Positions 53,911-63,087 are shown, numbered from the stretch's first letter. The stretch: DNA of 64,000 nt from JAVBKX01 sp031553835 (GCA_031553835.1 JAVBKX010000041.1:1-64000), one strand, 5' to 3'. Numbers and translations are program-made. Notes: generated by a model from the letters alone, not told the origin.

Positions 53911-55274
53911 AATTTTATAGACATTCCATTATAAAAGTCAAGAATTTTTGTGCAAAAGATGTAATTATATTTTTCCTGGATTTGTTCTGATAAACTTTGT
54001 ATTAGTTTCGTTTTTGCATCATTAAATTCAAACACCGTTGATTTTCCAATTTGATATCGTTCCTCTGCATATTTAAATGCTTCCTGTGATGCAATGACAG
54101 CACGGCTCGAAGCTTGATATTTTTCCTGTGCGGCCGTGGCATTTAAATAAGCGGTTTGAATTTCCTTATACAATGCTTTTTTTGTATTTTCGAGTGACAA
54201 TTGTTGATTTTCAATATTCAATTTAGCTGTTCTCACCTGGTTTCTTACTGAAAAACGATTGAAAATCGGAATGTTTAGACTCAAACCGATATATTCTCCG
54301 GCATTATCTCTGAACTGATCTGAAAATGGACGGTTTACCGGTTCATTGGTACTCGGGTTAATTACTCCTTTCATATCATAATTATAATAATAACGGGTAC
54401 TATATCCCAAATCCAAATTCAATGTTGGCATATAACCAGCCTGAGTAATTTTCAGCGATTTTTCGGCGCTTTTCAAGTTGTACTCTTGTGCTTTGATCAC
54501 CGGTTTGAAAGTAATCGCATTTTCATAAATTAAATCGGGAGACAAAATATTTTGAGCATTATCCTGCATTAATTTTTCTGTATCCGGCTCCTGAATATCA
54601 AATGCTACAGTCCGCTCCAATTCCAACCGCTGTGCTAAATCGAGCAAAGCCAACTGTAAGTTATTTTTAGCTTGCACCACTGCGACTTCATCTGCGGCCA
54701 CCTGAGCTTGAATATCATATAATTGCGAAACCGGAGCTTTTCCTACTTCTATCAACACTTCGGTCTTCTTGACTTGAGATTGAGATAAAGTCAAGCGCTC
54801 TTCATTCACTTTTAGGATTTCTTTGTTAAATAGTACTTGTAAAAACAGCGATGCAACATTCAATGCCAAATCTTCCTTAGCCTTTTCCAGATTTTGTATG
54901 GCTGCTTCCAATTCCAATTTGCTGCGAGCGATTTGATTATTGATGCGAAATCCGGTAAACAGGGGAATGGAACTACCTATCGACACACTTGAGTTTGATT
55001 GGGTTTGATTTTCATATAATCCACTTGCTGTTTGGGTGCGACCAAAATTCCAATTTTGCCCGACATTTGCATTTAAATCAGGCAAACGGCTCATTTGGTC
55101 TGTATTTACCTGGTTCTCTGAAGTTTCTTTTTGAACAGACAATTGTTTAATATCAATATTATGAGCTATTGCATACTGAATGCATTCTTCCAAGGTCCAT
55201 TTGTCAGTCGTTTGGGCATGCAAATTGCTTCCAAATAATACTATTATTGCCAATAACCAGCTTATTTTTCTCAT
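53907..55274 (-). CDS. TolC-family outer membrane channel of the MacAB-like exporter
   Basis: The 455-residue protein has a signal peptide (about 1-20; AIIVLFGSNLHAQ) and two OEP halves with the usual WTLEECIQYAIAHNIDIKQL start, a mid-protein proline break (EVGKAPVSQLYDIQAQ) and the second-half YAEERYQIGKSTVFEFNDA. It should form the outer-membrane duct for the adaptor and permeases encoded upstream in the same operon. It begins 31 bases after the adaptor gene. Confidence 0.92.
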   Translation of the reverse strand: MRKISWLLAIIVLFGSNLHAQTTDKWTLEECIQYAIAHNIDIKQLSVQKETSENQVNTDQMSRLPDLNANVGQNWNFGRTQTASGLYENQTQSNSSVSIGSSIPLFTGFRINNQIARSKLELEAAIQNLEKAKEDLALNVASLFLQVLFNKEILKVNEERLTLSQSQVKKTEVLIEVGKAPVSQLYDIQAQVAADEVAVVQAKNNLQLALLDLAQRLELERTVAFDIQEPDTEKLMQDNAQNILSPDLIYENAITFKPVIKAQEYNLKSAEKSLKITQAGYMPTLNLDLGYSTRYYYNYDMKGVINPSTNEPVNRPFSDQFRDNAGEYIGLSLNIPIFNRFSVRNQVRTAKLNIENQQLSLENTKKALYKEIQTAYLNATAAQEKYQASSRAVIASQEAFKYAEERYQIGKSTVFEFNDAKTKLIQSLSEQIQEKYNYIFCTKILDFYNGMSIKL

Positions 55275-55305
55275 ATTGCGTATCTGTTTTGTATTTTTTC
55301 AAACA

Positions 55306-56427
55306 CTATTTTTTCTCTTCTTTATTTTGATTTTTCGGGTCAATTTCATTTCCCCTGATTTTATCGTCTTTGGTCAATCCATCTTTAATTTCGATATTAA
55401 TGCCATCGGATAATCCTACTTTTACATGTTTCTTTTCAAATTCCTGAGGAGATTCTTTCTTTAAAATATAAACGAATGACGAATCATTGTTAAATTCAAC
55501 CGAACTTTCGGGAACGATCAACACACTGTCTGCCCTGGCCAATACAATTTCGGCATTAGCGCTGTATCCGGCCCGGATAAATACGGTATCAGGAACCGAA
55601 ACGGCGGCTTTAATCTCAAATAAAACAGCTCCGCTTTGTTCCAATCCTTTGGGAGATATATATTCTAAAGACGCCTTAAACGTGTTGCCGCTAAGCGCTC
55701 CTATAGTCAACGTAATGGGCATTCCGATTTTCACTTTTCCTACTTCTGTTTCATCAATATTTCCCCTGAAAATGAGGTCATTCATATTGGCAACAGAAGC
55801 AATGGTGGTTCCATCATTAAAGGTATTGGCCTGAATAACGGAATTTCCAACTTTCACCGGAACATCTAAAATCATCCCTGATATCGTGGAACGAATTTGC
55901 GTGTTGCTTAAATTGGCATATTTTTTTGAAACTCCTTCTCTCACGATATCCAAAGCATCGATAGCATTAGTAAGTTCTTCTTTAGCCTTTTTGTAATTGG
56001 TTTCCATTACATCAAACTCTTCTTTCGAAACGACTCCGTTTTTGTAAAGCTGTTGTTGGCGGGCATATTCGGTCTCTACTTGTTTCAAATTGATTTCGGC
56101 AACTCTCACTCGCGATTCTACCGAATTGAGTTGTCCCATTTCAGGAATTACTTTTACAGTTGCAATCACTTCTCCTTGTTTTATACGCTGGCCGGCTTCT
56201 TTTAGTACGCTCGCCACAATTCCTGATATTTGAGGTTTAATCAGAATTTCATCACGAGGCTCTACTTTTCCTGTAGCAATGGTTTTATTTTCTATCGACC
56301 CTTTTTCCGGAGATACAATTTCGTATTCTATTACTTCCGGCTGTGATTTATCCCATAAGAATTTGAAGGTTGCGATAAGTATTAACCCCAGCAATACCAA
56401 TAAGATAATTTTACCCGCTTTTTTCAT
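55306..56427 (-). CDS. HlyD/MacA-type periplasmic adaptor
   Basis: The 373-residue protein has one N-terminal membrane helix (about 5-24), a lipoyl half-motif (TIATGKVEPRDEILIKPQISG), a helical hairpin (about 95-160; RVAEINLKQVETEYARQQQLY) and the second lipoyl half (STISGMILDVPVKVGNSV). A beta barrel and a membrane-proximal domain follow. It should bridge the inner-membrane ABC permeases and the TolC channel. The lysine-rich tail (PKNQNKEEKK) is short and unremarkable. Confidence 0.92.
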   Translation of the reverse strand: MKKAGKIILLVLLGLILIATFKFLWDKSQPEVIEYEIVSPEKGSIENKTIATGKVEPRDEILIKPQISGIVASVLKEAGQRIKQGEVIATVKVIPEMGQLNSVESRVRVAEINLKQVETEYARQQQLYKNGVVSKEEFDVMETNYKKAKEELTNAIDALDIVREGVSKKYANLSNTQIRSTISGMILDVPVKVGNSVIQANTFNDGTTIASVANMNDLIFRGNIDETEVGKVKIGMPITLTIGALSGNTFKASLEYISPKGLEQSGAVLFEIKAAVSVPDTVFIRAGYSANAEIVLARADSVLIVPESSVEFNNDSSFVYILKKESPQEFEKKHVKVGLSDGINIEIKDGLTKDDKIRGNEIDPKNQNKEEKK

Positions 56428-56472
56428 AAATCAATAATTTTAAACAAGAGAGATAATATTAATTGTTTATTT

Positions 56473-57726
56473 TTATTCTTCCCTAATAGCATCTATCGCT
56501 TTGATTTTAAGTGCTCTGTATGTAGGTAAAGCTCCCGAAATCAAACCACAGATCAACAAGATAACAGATGAATAGATCGCTGTTCCAAACGAAACGGTCG
56601 GATCAGATAAAAATACATTTTCGGCTTTCTGTAACCAAAATATATCCGCTACATGGAGCACAAACACTCCCATCGACAAGCCTAAAAATCCGGCAACAGA
56701 AGTAAGCACCAGGCTTTCGCTCATTATTTGCGAAATAATTTTTTTGGGCGTCGCTCCCAATGCTCTTCGTATTCCAATTTCTTTTGTCCTTTCTTTTACG
56801 GTAACCAACATGATATTGCTGACTCCAACAATTCCGGCGATCAATGTTCCCGAGCCGACGATCCATATTACGGCAGAAATACCGAACATCAAATAACCGA
56901 ACATTTGAAATTGTTCTTCCATATTAAAGCCCCATATCGCCTGATTATCGGTCGGAGAAATATTATTATTCGCTTTCAATATGGTTTTCATTTTTTCTTC
57001 CAACTCTTTAGCCGAATAATTCGTTTTAGCGGTGGCGGCGAGCATGTGCACCACATCTCCCTGGTTGGTAATTTGCTGCATTGTAGTGTAAGGAATGGAT
57101 ACAGCTTCCGATGTGCGGCCTCCCATACTCATACTGGAAACTCCGAGCGCCACTCCGATGATTTGATAATAAATGCCATTGATACGAATGTAGTTCCCTA
57201 CCGGATTTTTTTTCGTAGGAAATAATTCTTCATAAATTTTTGTTCCGATGACACATACTTTCCGTTTTTGCAACACATCAATATCGTTGATAAACCGGCC
57301 TTTACTCAAAAAAGGATTTTCGATGCGCGCATATTCCGAATGCAACCCCCGGATATTATAAGATCCTGAATTATCGCCATATACAACATTATTCGGAGAA
57401 CGTCCTCCAAATAACACAGGGGAAAGGGCATCCAATTCTTCAACGGAATTTCTCAAAATTTGCACATCGCGATTATGCATGTTCCAGGCGCGTCCTTTTT
57501 TGAATCCTTTATAGGCTTCGCCGGTTGACGCCGATCCCATGAAACATGAATTGGTGGCAAAACCTTCTATGCCTTTCAACATGCCCCGGTGCAAACCGGT
57601 ACCGGCGCCCATCATAACAATGAGCATGAAGATTCCCCAAAACACACCAAAGCCGGTAAGAAAACTTCTTACTTTATTTCGTGTAATTGTAACCCATATT
57701 TCCTGAAACCGATCTAAATCAAACAC
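56473..57726 (-). CDS. MacB-like ABC transporter permease (second)
   Basis: The 417-residue protein starts at GTG 57726 (first residues MFDLDRFQEIW). It has the MacB layout: first helix (about 20-42), a large periplasmic domain (about 43-275), then three C-terminal helices with the FtsX-type VKERTKEIGIRRALGATPKKI segment. No ATPase domain is attached. It is a homologue of the neighbouring permease, and both start with GTG followed by FDLD codons. The two probably form a heterodimer. It should move substrates from the periplasm outwards by mechanotransmission, as MacB does. Confidence 0.92.
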   Translation of the reverse strand: MFDLDRFQEIWVTITRNKVRSFLTGFGVFWGIFMLIVMMGAGTGLHRGMLKGIEGFATNSCFMGSASTGEAYKGFKKGRAWNMHNRDVQILRNSVEELDALSPVLFGGRSPNNVVYGDNSGSYNIRGLHSEYARIENPFLSKGRFINDIDVLQKRKVCVIGTKIYEELFPTKKNPVGNYIRINGIYYQIIGVALGVSSMSMGGRTSEAVSIPYTTMQQITNQGDVVHMLAATAKTNYSAKELEEKMKTILKANNNISPTDNQAIWGFNMEEQFQMFGYLMFGISAVIWIVGSGTLIAGIVGVSNIMLVTVKERTKEIGIRRALGATPKKIISQIMSESLVLTSVAGFLGLSMGVFVLHVADIFWLQKAENVFLSDPTVSFGTAIYSSVILLICGLISGALPTYRALKIKAIDAIREE

Positions 57727-57747
57727 GGCTTAATTAATTTTGTCATT

Positions 57748-58998
57748 TCACTCTGCTTTCATGGCCTCAACAGCCGAAATTTTCACTGCTTTGAGCGCCG
57801 GAAAATAACCGGCTAATAATCCGGAAATAATCAATACTATCATCGCCATAAAGGCTACTTTAACATCAATTGTCGGATCTTTTATCGCTTGCGATATTTC
57901 TTCCATGCCGGGAGATGCAAGGATAGTACTCACTATTTCGCCTAAACCGACTCCCAAAAACATTCCGAAATATCCAAAAAGCGATGTTATAAAAATCGAC
58001 TCCATAATTATATTTCCAAGAATAGAAGACGGCTTGGCTCCCAATGCTTTACGGATACCGATCTCCCGTGTACGCTCCCTTACGGTTATCAGCATAATGT
58101 TGCTTATGCCGATAATTCCGGCAATCAAGGTTCCGACACCAATAATCCAGATAAAAGCGGATATTCCGTTAAAAATACCCACAAATTGGAGATAATTCTG
58201 CAATTGATTCCAAATACCAATGGCACGTTTGTCTTCGGGATCATAAATGTGCAAAATGGAAAGTTTTTTCCGGAAATCCTGCTCAAAAGCCTCATTTTCT
58301 TCTTCTGTCGTGAGATTTTTCACCGTAAAAGAAATATCATGAATTCCCCACCCTCCATTGTACAACATTTGTGCGGTAGAAAATGGGATATAAGCCTTTT
58401 GGTCGTTTCCCCAGGATTGTTCTTCAAATACGCCGATCACGGTATATCCCAATCCTCCGGCAATAAACATTTTCCCTACAGGATCTTCATCATTAAATAA
58501 TACTTCCCTGATCCGTTTATTGACAACTGCTACCTTGCGTTTTTCCTTTATATCGATCGCATTGATGAAACGTCCCTGCGAATCGATAATTTTAATTCCA
58601 TTAATTTTCTGATATTCAGGGCTAACCCCATTGAATGAACAATTCGTACTATTGATTTGATAACTGGTTGCCACATCCGTAAAAATCATCGGAGTAATTT
58701 CATCCGCTTCGGGTACCTGATTGCGGATAAGATCAACATCTTTGCTGTCTAACTTGATCGGCCGGTTATCCCGCAACCCTTTATACGGTTTCGAAGTACT
58801 TCTCCCCCAATACTGTACGCTGTTTACCGAACGGCTTCCAAAGCCCGAAACCATTCCGTTGCGCAATCCATTTCCAGCACACAGAAGGATACAAAACATG
58901 AAAATGCCCCACGAGATCGAAAAACCTGTGAGAAAAGTCCGGAGTTTATTTTTTCTGATAGTACTGAAAATTTCAGCCCAATTGTCTAAATCAAACAC
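57748..58998 (-). CDS. MacB-like ABC transporter permease (first)
   Basis: The protein has 416 residues from GTG 58998 (FDLDNWAEIFSTIRKNKL). The frame is open back to 59046, but those extra residues are encoded by a short repeat that belongs to the end of the ATPase gene. The GTG start and the length match the sister permease (417 residues, also GTG). The MacB layout has a periplasmic domain and VRERTREIGIRKALGAKPSSI before the second helix. It begins 7 bases after the ATPase stop. Confidence 0.9.
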   Translation of the reverse strand: MFDLDNWAEIFSTIRKNKLRTFLTGFSISWGIFMFCILLCAGNGLRNGMVSGFGSRSVNSVQYWGRSTSKPYKGLRDNRPIKLDSKDVDLIRNQVPEADEITPMIFTDVATSYQINSTNCSFNGVSPEYQKINGIKIIDSQGRFINAIDIKEKRKVAVVNKRIREVLFNDEDPVGKMFIAGGLGYTVIGVFEEQSWGNDQKAYIPFSTAQMLYNGGWGIHDISFTVKNLTTEEENEAFEQDFRKKLSILHIYDPEDKRAIGIWNQLQNYLQFVGIFNGISAFIWIIGVGTLIAGIIGISNIMLITVRERTREIGIRKALGAKPSSILGNIIMESIFITSLFGYFGMFLGVGLGEIVSTILASPGMEEISQAIKDPTIDVKVAFMAMIVLIISGLLAGYFPALKAVKISAVEAMKAE

Positions 58999-59005
58999 AA
59001 TATAA

Positions 59006-59704
59006 TTAAGAATTGAGAGTTGAGAGTTGAGAATTTGTCGTTTCAATCGATTCTATGACGCCGTCTTTCAAGCGAATAATTTTGTCGGTGGCATCGGCAA
59101 CACTTTGTTCGTGCGTCACAATAATCATCGTCATACCCATCCGGTTTACTTCCCGCAAAATGTGCATTACCTCTTCCGAAGTCTTGCTGTCTAACGCTCC
59201 GGTCGGCTCGTCGGCCAAAATAATTTTAGGTTGGGCAATCAACGCCCGGGCAATCGCCACCCGTTGCTTTTGTCCGCCCGACAATTCATTAGGCATGTGA
59301 TCCCACCATTCTTTCAAACCTAAGCGGTCGAGATATTCCAATGCCATTTTATTTCTTTTTTTACGATGTATCCCTTGGTAATATAAAGGTAACGCTACAT
59401 TTTCCATAGCATTTTTAAATGAGATCAGGTTAAAAGATTGAAAAATAAACCCGATCATTTGATTTCTTAATTCGGCGGCTTTGGTTTCACTTAAATCCCG
59501 GATTAATAAATTATTCAGGCAATATTCTCCACCATCATAGGTATCCAAAATCCCCAAAATATTGAGCAATGTAGATTTCCCGGAACCGGAAGCGCCCATG
59601 ATCGAAACCATTTCTCCTTTTTCTATTTCCAGATTAATGCCTTTTAACACATGTAGTGGAGCTCCATTATAATATGTTTTGTTAATATTCGTCAGTTTAA
59701 TCAT
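59006..59704 (-). CDS. ABC transporter ATP-binding protein (MacB/LolD-type)
   Basis: The 232-residue protein has Walker A GASGSGKST, Q-loop region IGFIFQSFNLI, signature LSGGQKQRVAIARAL, Walker B IILADEPTGALD and the H-loop MIIVTHEQS. It is the first gene of the six-gene export operon and should energise both permeases. The last 10 residues or so (TTNSQLSTLNS) are encoded by a short interspersed repeat, so the true ancestral C-terminus may have ended shortly before. Confidence 0.95.
   Translation of the reverse strand: MIKLTNINKTYYNGAPLHVLKGINLEIEKGEMVSIMGASGSGKSTLLNILGILDTYDGGEYCLNNLLIRDLSETKAAELRNQMIGFIFQSFNLISFKNAMENVALPLYYQGIHRKKRNKMALEYLDRLGLKEWWDHMPNELSGGQKQRVAIARALIAQPKIILADEPTGALDSKTSEEVMHILREVNRMGMTMIIVTHEQSVADATDKIIRLKDGVIESIETTNSQLSTLNS
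59011..59036. repeat. Short GAGAGTTGAGA-type repeat at the ATPase end
   Basis: AATTGAGAGTTGAGAGTTGA then GAATT: three GAGAGTT/GAGAATT units in a row. Related to the tracts at about 4909-4925 and 6309-6332. It encodes the C-terminal residues of the ATPase. Confidence 0.6.
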
Positions 59705-59795
59705 TTATTTTGTTCTTGTTTTTTTTATTTTATATGACGGATATACTGCTGATTTGTAACATTGAAAGTGCAAACTTACACAAAAAAATGAAATA

Positions 59796-60338
59796 TTATT
59801 GCACCGAATCCTGTAATACTGGATAAACCTCCTCTGTAATATATTTTAACATCCTTAATTTTCGTTGTTCGCGATAGGATTTACGGTTTTCGAACAATCC
59901 TCCTCCCCTGCTGTAATCGGGCTTGGGAACAAGATACATTTCTCCATGCATATACTCTACCTGCAAATCATTTTCAAGCATCGGATTACGGTATTTCTGA
60001 TTTGTATATGGCGTCCATAAAGCAGGCGAAATATAGAAACTATCGGTTTCTATTTCCTTCCTATACCGTTCAAAATCCGCTAAAATGGCTGAAGGATCCA
60101 TCATATAATAACTTCTGTGCCGCAAAAGTAACCTGTCTCGCAAAAGTAATGGAATAGAATCCACCATTTCTACTTCTGTGCTTTTTTCTATTTGATACAA
60201 GTCCATCTTATCGGTTTTGGGGATAGCAATTTCCAGCTCTTTTTGTTTTTTAAATGGAAATTGAATTTCTATTTTTTGAGCACGGGAAGCACTAAAAATA
60301 ATACAAGAAAAAACAGTAATTAATGTTATCTTTTTCAT
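59796..60338 (-). CDS. Secreted protein of unknown function
   Basis: The protein has 180 residues from ATG 60338; an in-frame ATG at 60359 is possible, but the signal peptide (MKKITLITVFSCIIFSASRAQ, cut after AQ; residues quoted from its first part MKKITLITVFSC) begins at 60338. The mature part is charged, without membrane helices, and ends in EEVYPVLQDSVQ. I recognise no family. It has its own promoter (60393-60400) and runs towards the export operon, divergent from trmB. Confidence 0.6.
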   Translation of the reverse strand: MKKITLITVFSCIIFSASRAQKIEIQFPFKKQKELEIAIPKTDKMDLYQIEKSTEVEMVDSIPLLLRDRLLLRHRSYYMMDPSAILADFERYRKEIETDSFYISPALWTPYTNQKYRNPMLENDLQVEYMHGEMYLVPKPDYSRGGGLFENRKSYREQRKLRMLKYITEEVYPVLQDSVQ

Positions 60339-60392
60339 ATTTCCAACAATCATTTCCACGCCGGATTATCGATTAGCAGCAATATATGGTGA

Positions 60393-60400
60393 CAAATGTA
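60393..60400 (-). promoter_or_regulatory. -7 element TACATTTG for the secreted unknown protein
   Basis: On the minus strand TACATTTG fits TAnnTTTG. Expected start is near 60386, about 48 bases before ATG 60338. It is placed back to back with the trmB promoter. Confidence 0.45.
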
Positions 60401-60422
60401 TAGATAAAACCATTGCATTGTA

Positions 60423-60430
60423 TATCTTTG
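60423..60430 (+). promoter_or_regulatory. -7 element TATCTTTG for trmB
   Basis: TATCTTTG fits TAnnTTTG and lies 25 bases before the GTG start at 60455. It sits inside the open frame that begins at TTG 60413, so that start is ruled out. Confidence 0.6.
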
Positions 60431-60454
60431 TATTCTAAAAAAAAGATAATAAAA

Positions 60455-61225
60455 GTGGGGAAAAACAAATTACAGAAATTTGATGACATGACTACTTATC
60501 CTCATGTGTTTCAATATCCTTTTGCTGTATTGCAGGAAAAAGGGTTTGAAATGAAAGGGAAGTGGAACAGTCATTTTTTTCACAATAGTCATCCGATAGT
60601 ATTGGAATTAGGATGTGGAAAGGGTGAATATACGGTTGGCCTGGGGAAATTGTTTCCTGAAAAAAATTTCATCGGAATTGATATCAAAGGAGCACGGATG
60701 TGGTCGGGAGCAAAACAATCGCTTCAGGAAAATATGAAGAATGTAGCATTTCTTCGTACACACATCGAACTAATCAATTATTTTTTTACTCCCGGAGAAG
60801 TCGCCGAAATTTGGATTACATTTCCCGATCCGCAAATGAGTAAGGCAAACAAGCGGATGACTTCGACCCGTTTCATGAAATTATACCGTCAGATATTAGC
60901 TGAAAACGGAATTATTCATCTGAAAACAGATAGTAATTTTATGTTCTCTTATACTTGCGAAATGATACGGGTAAACCATTTTCCTGTATTAGTGGAAACA
61001 GACGATTTGTATCATAGTCACCTGGCTGATGAAATACTTTCTATTCAAACATTTTATGAACAACAATGGTTGGATCGTGGTTTAAATATTAAATATATAA
61101 AATTTGTTTGCGAACCCAGGGAAACGTATATCGAACCGGAAGTAGAAATCGAACACGATAGTTACCGGAGTTTTAACCGGAGCAAGAGAAGTAATAAAAG
61201 TAATGAAAAAATAAAGTCGTCTTGA
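60455..61225 (+). CDS. trmB: tRNA (guanine-N7-)-methyltransferase
   Basis: The protein has 256 residues from GTG 60455 (VGKNKLQKFDDMTTYPHVF). Bacteroidota TrmB proteins typically begin MGKNKL, which together with the promoter fixes this start. The SAM-binding motif I is VLELGCGKGEYTVGLG, with NFIGIDIKGARMWSG, and the family motif ITFPDPQMSKANKRMTS. It methylates G46 of tRNA variable loops to m7G. The C-terminal tail is basic and low in complexity (RSKRSNKSNEKIKSS), slightly longer than usual. Confidence 0.93.
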   Translation: MGKNKLQKFDDMTTYPHVFQYPFAVLQEKGFEMKGKWNSHFFHNSHPIVLELGCGKGEYTVGLGKLFPEKNFIGIDIKGARMWSGAKQSLQENMKNVAFLRTHIELINYFFTPGEVAEIWITFPDPQMSKANKRMTSTRFMKLYRQILAENGIIHLKTDSNFMFSYTCEMIRVNHFPVLVETDDLYHSHLADEILSIQTFYEQQWLDRGLNIKYIKFVCEPRETYIEPEVEIEHDSYRSFNRSKRSNKSNEKIKSS

Positions 61226-61232
61226 CTTTTTC

Positions 61233-61315
61233 AACGCCAAGACACAAAGGCGCAAAACGCCAAGTTTAATCTCAATTTTCCTTTGTATCTTCGTGATTTT
61301 GCGTCTTTGTGTTAA
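61233..61315. repeat. Interspersed AACGCCAAGACACAAAGG-type hairpin repeat
   Basis: ACACAAAGGCGCAAAA near the left end pairs with TTTTGCGTCTTTGTGT near the right end (15 of 16), with further internal words (CTTTGTATCTTCGTG). This is a well-known kind of dispersed intergenic repeat in bacterial genomes. It separates trmB from the hollowed gene and supplies the GTG at 61309. Confidence 0.6.
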
Positions 61316-61617
61316 AAGAAAACATCCAAATTTTCAATCATTCCTATCCACAGGAAAAAATCTATCTTCATTTCGACAATACCGGATATTTCCTTGGAGA
61401 AAACATTTGGTTCAAAGCCTATGTGATAATGGCCGACAATCATAAACCTTCATCGCTGAACCGGGTATTGTACACAGAGTTGCTGGAATCCGGATGTAAA
61501 ATTAGACCAATCAGGCAAAACAGAAGTGCAATTTTTCAACAACAGTTCCGGCAAAAAATGATCATTAAAGCAGAAGGATTAACAAAAACTGGTGTACCCG
61601 TTATTTTGAACCAATAA
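61309..61617 (+). pseudogene. Deletion-fused remnant of an MG2/carboxypeptidase-regulatory-like surface protein
   Basis: The first part (ENIQIFNHSYPQEKIYLHF, DNTGYFLGENIWFKAYV, up to RVLYTELLES) is the typical N-terminus of large Bacteroidota proteins of about 800 residues that carry MG2-like domains and precede TonB-plug-like regions. At about 61484 the sense moves by one base into WNPDVKLDQSGKTEVQFFNN, then at a run of six A (61553-61558) back to MIIKAEGLTKTGVPVI and a stop, which matches the C-terminal end of the same family. The whole middle is missing. So this is a hollowed-out gene: internal deletion plus two frame shifts. Confidence 0.7.
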
Positions 61618-61710
61618 AAATGAAGAGATGAAAAACAAAATATTTACAGACAAATATTGGTACGGTCAATGTACGCATCCAGATCTTAATCATGAGTATT
61701 GATAGATGTT

Positions 61711-61761
61711 TTTTGAGAATATTCATTTTTTTTCATTACCTTCATTTCCAAATTCTCAAAA
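61711..61761 (+). other. Inverted repeat at the mrp start
   Basis: TTTTGAGAAT (61711-61720) and ATTCTCAAAA (61752-61761) are perfectly complementary over 10 bp. The right arm ends one base before ATG 61763 and so covers the ribosome-binding region. The stem is AT-rich and the loop is 31 bases, so it may not form. Confidence 0.3.
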
Positions 61762-61762
61762 T

Positions 61763-62872
61763 ATGGCATTATATCCAAAATTAATCATCGAAGCGTTGGA
61801 AAAAGTCCGGTATCCCGGTACCGGAAAAAATATCGTGGAAATGGGAATGGTTGAAGACGATATCCGGATCGATGGAAATAAAGTGACTTTTTCCATTTTA
61901 TTTGAAAAACCAAACGACCCATTTATCAAGTCGGTAGTCAAAGCTGCCGAAACAGCGATCCTGACTTATATCAGTGAAGATATTGATATAAAAGGAAATA
62001 TTGAAGCTAAAACCAAACAGCCAGAGCGACCTAAACCCGCCGCATTACTGCCCGGCGTTAAAAATATCATTGCTGTTTCTTCCGGAAAAGGCGGCGTTGG
62101 AAAAAGCACTGTTGCCGTCAACTTAGCAGTCGCATTGGCCGGATTAGGCTATAAAGTCGGTCTGTTGGATGCGGATATTTATGGTCCATCCATTCCAAAA
62201 ATGTTTAATAAGGAAGAGGCACGCCCGGTATTGCAACATATTGACGGACGTGATTTGATTATCCCTGAAGAAAATTATGGAGTGAAAATTCTTTCCATCG
62301 GTTTTTTTGTAGATAAAGATAATGCGCTTGTCTGGCGGGGTAATATGGCCAGTAATGCGATCAAACAATTGATTGCCGATGCCCATTGGGGCGAATTGGA
62401 TTATTTTTTGATCGATCTTCCTCCCGGAACGAGCGATATTCATTTAACATTGGTACAAACAGTAGGTATTACGGGAGCTATCGTTGTCAGCACGCCACAG
62501 GAAGTTGCATTGGCCGATGCCCGCAAAGGAATCAATATGTTTACCGGCGAAAAAGTGAATGTTCCCGTACTCGGATTAGTCGAAAACATGGCTTGGTTTA
62601 CGCCTGCCGAACTTCCTGAAAACAAATATTATATTTTCGGAAAAGAGGGATGTAAACAATTAGCTGAATCGATGCAGGTGCCTTTATTGGGACAAATTCC
62701 TATTGTACAAAGTATTCGTGAAGGAGGAGATGAGGGCAAACCGGTAGCGTGCAATCCCGACAGTATTACAGGGCAGGCTTTTATGACCCTTGCACAAGAA
62801 GTTGTTAAACAAGTAGATTTACGTAATCAACAGATGGGACCAACCCGTCCGGTACAAATACATGGCAAATGA
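61763..62872 (+). CDS. Mrp/NBP35-family ATP-binding protein
   Basis: The protein has 369 residues from ATG 61763 (MALYPKLIIEAL); the frame opens at 61706. An N-terminal MIP18/DUF59 domain (about 1-80) precedes the P-loop ATPase with the deviant Walker A SSGKGGVGKSTVAVNL, a DADIYGPSIPKMF segment and DLPPGTSDIHL. The family (ApbC/Mrp) carries Fe-S clusters. The usual CxxC near the C-terminus is absent: the matching region reads VENMAWFTPAELPENKYYIF with no cysteine pair. The next gene overlaps its stop by 4 bases, linking it to the cytochrome bd genes. Confidence 0.9.
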   Translation: MALYPKLIIEALEKVRYPGTGKNIVEMGMVEDDIRIDGNKVTFSILFEKPNDPFIKSVVKAAETAILTYISEDIDIKGNIEAKTKQPERPKPAALLPGVKNIIAVSSGKGGVGKSTVAVNLAVALAGLGYKVGLLDADIYGPSIPKMFNKEEARPVLQHIDGRDLIIPEENYGVKILSIGFFVDKDNALVWRGNMASNAIKQLIADAHWGELDYFLIDLPPGTSDIHLTLVQTVGITGAIVVSTPQEVALADARKGINMFTGEKVNVPVLGLVENMAWFTPAELPENKYYIFGKEGCKQLAESMQVPLLGQIPIVQSIREGGDEGKPVACNPDSITGQAFMTLAQEVVKQVDLRNQQMGPTRPVQIHGK

Positions 62873-63087
62873 GTCGTATTCGCAACATATCAGATTTTTT
62901 CAACATGTATGTCGAAGGTTTCAGAAACATGACATGGGGAAAATCATTATGGATTATCATACTTATCAAACTTTTTATTATGTTTGTAATCCTGAAAATA
63001 TTTTTCTTCCCCAATTTTCTGAACAGCCGGTTTGAAACCGACGAAGAAAAAAGCGAATATGTTTCAAAACAATTGACGGAAGAGTAA
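62869..63087 (+). CDS. DUF4492 small membrane protein in front of cydA
   Basis: The 72-residue protein has one membrane helix (about 26-47; SLWIIILIKLFIMFVILKIF) flanked by basic and acidic ends. It matches DUF4492, which in Bacteroidota and Campylobacterota lies directly before cydA. It may act as a small accessory subunit like CydX, but this is inferred from position. Its ATG overlaps the preceding stop by 4 bases. Confidence 0.82.
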   Translation: MSRIRNISDFFNMYVEGFRNMTWGKSLWIIILIKLFIMFVILKIFFFPNFLNSRFETDEEKSEYVSKQLTEE

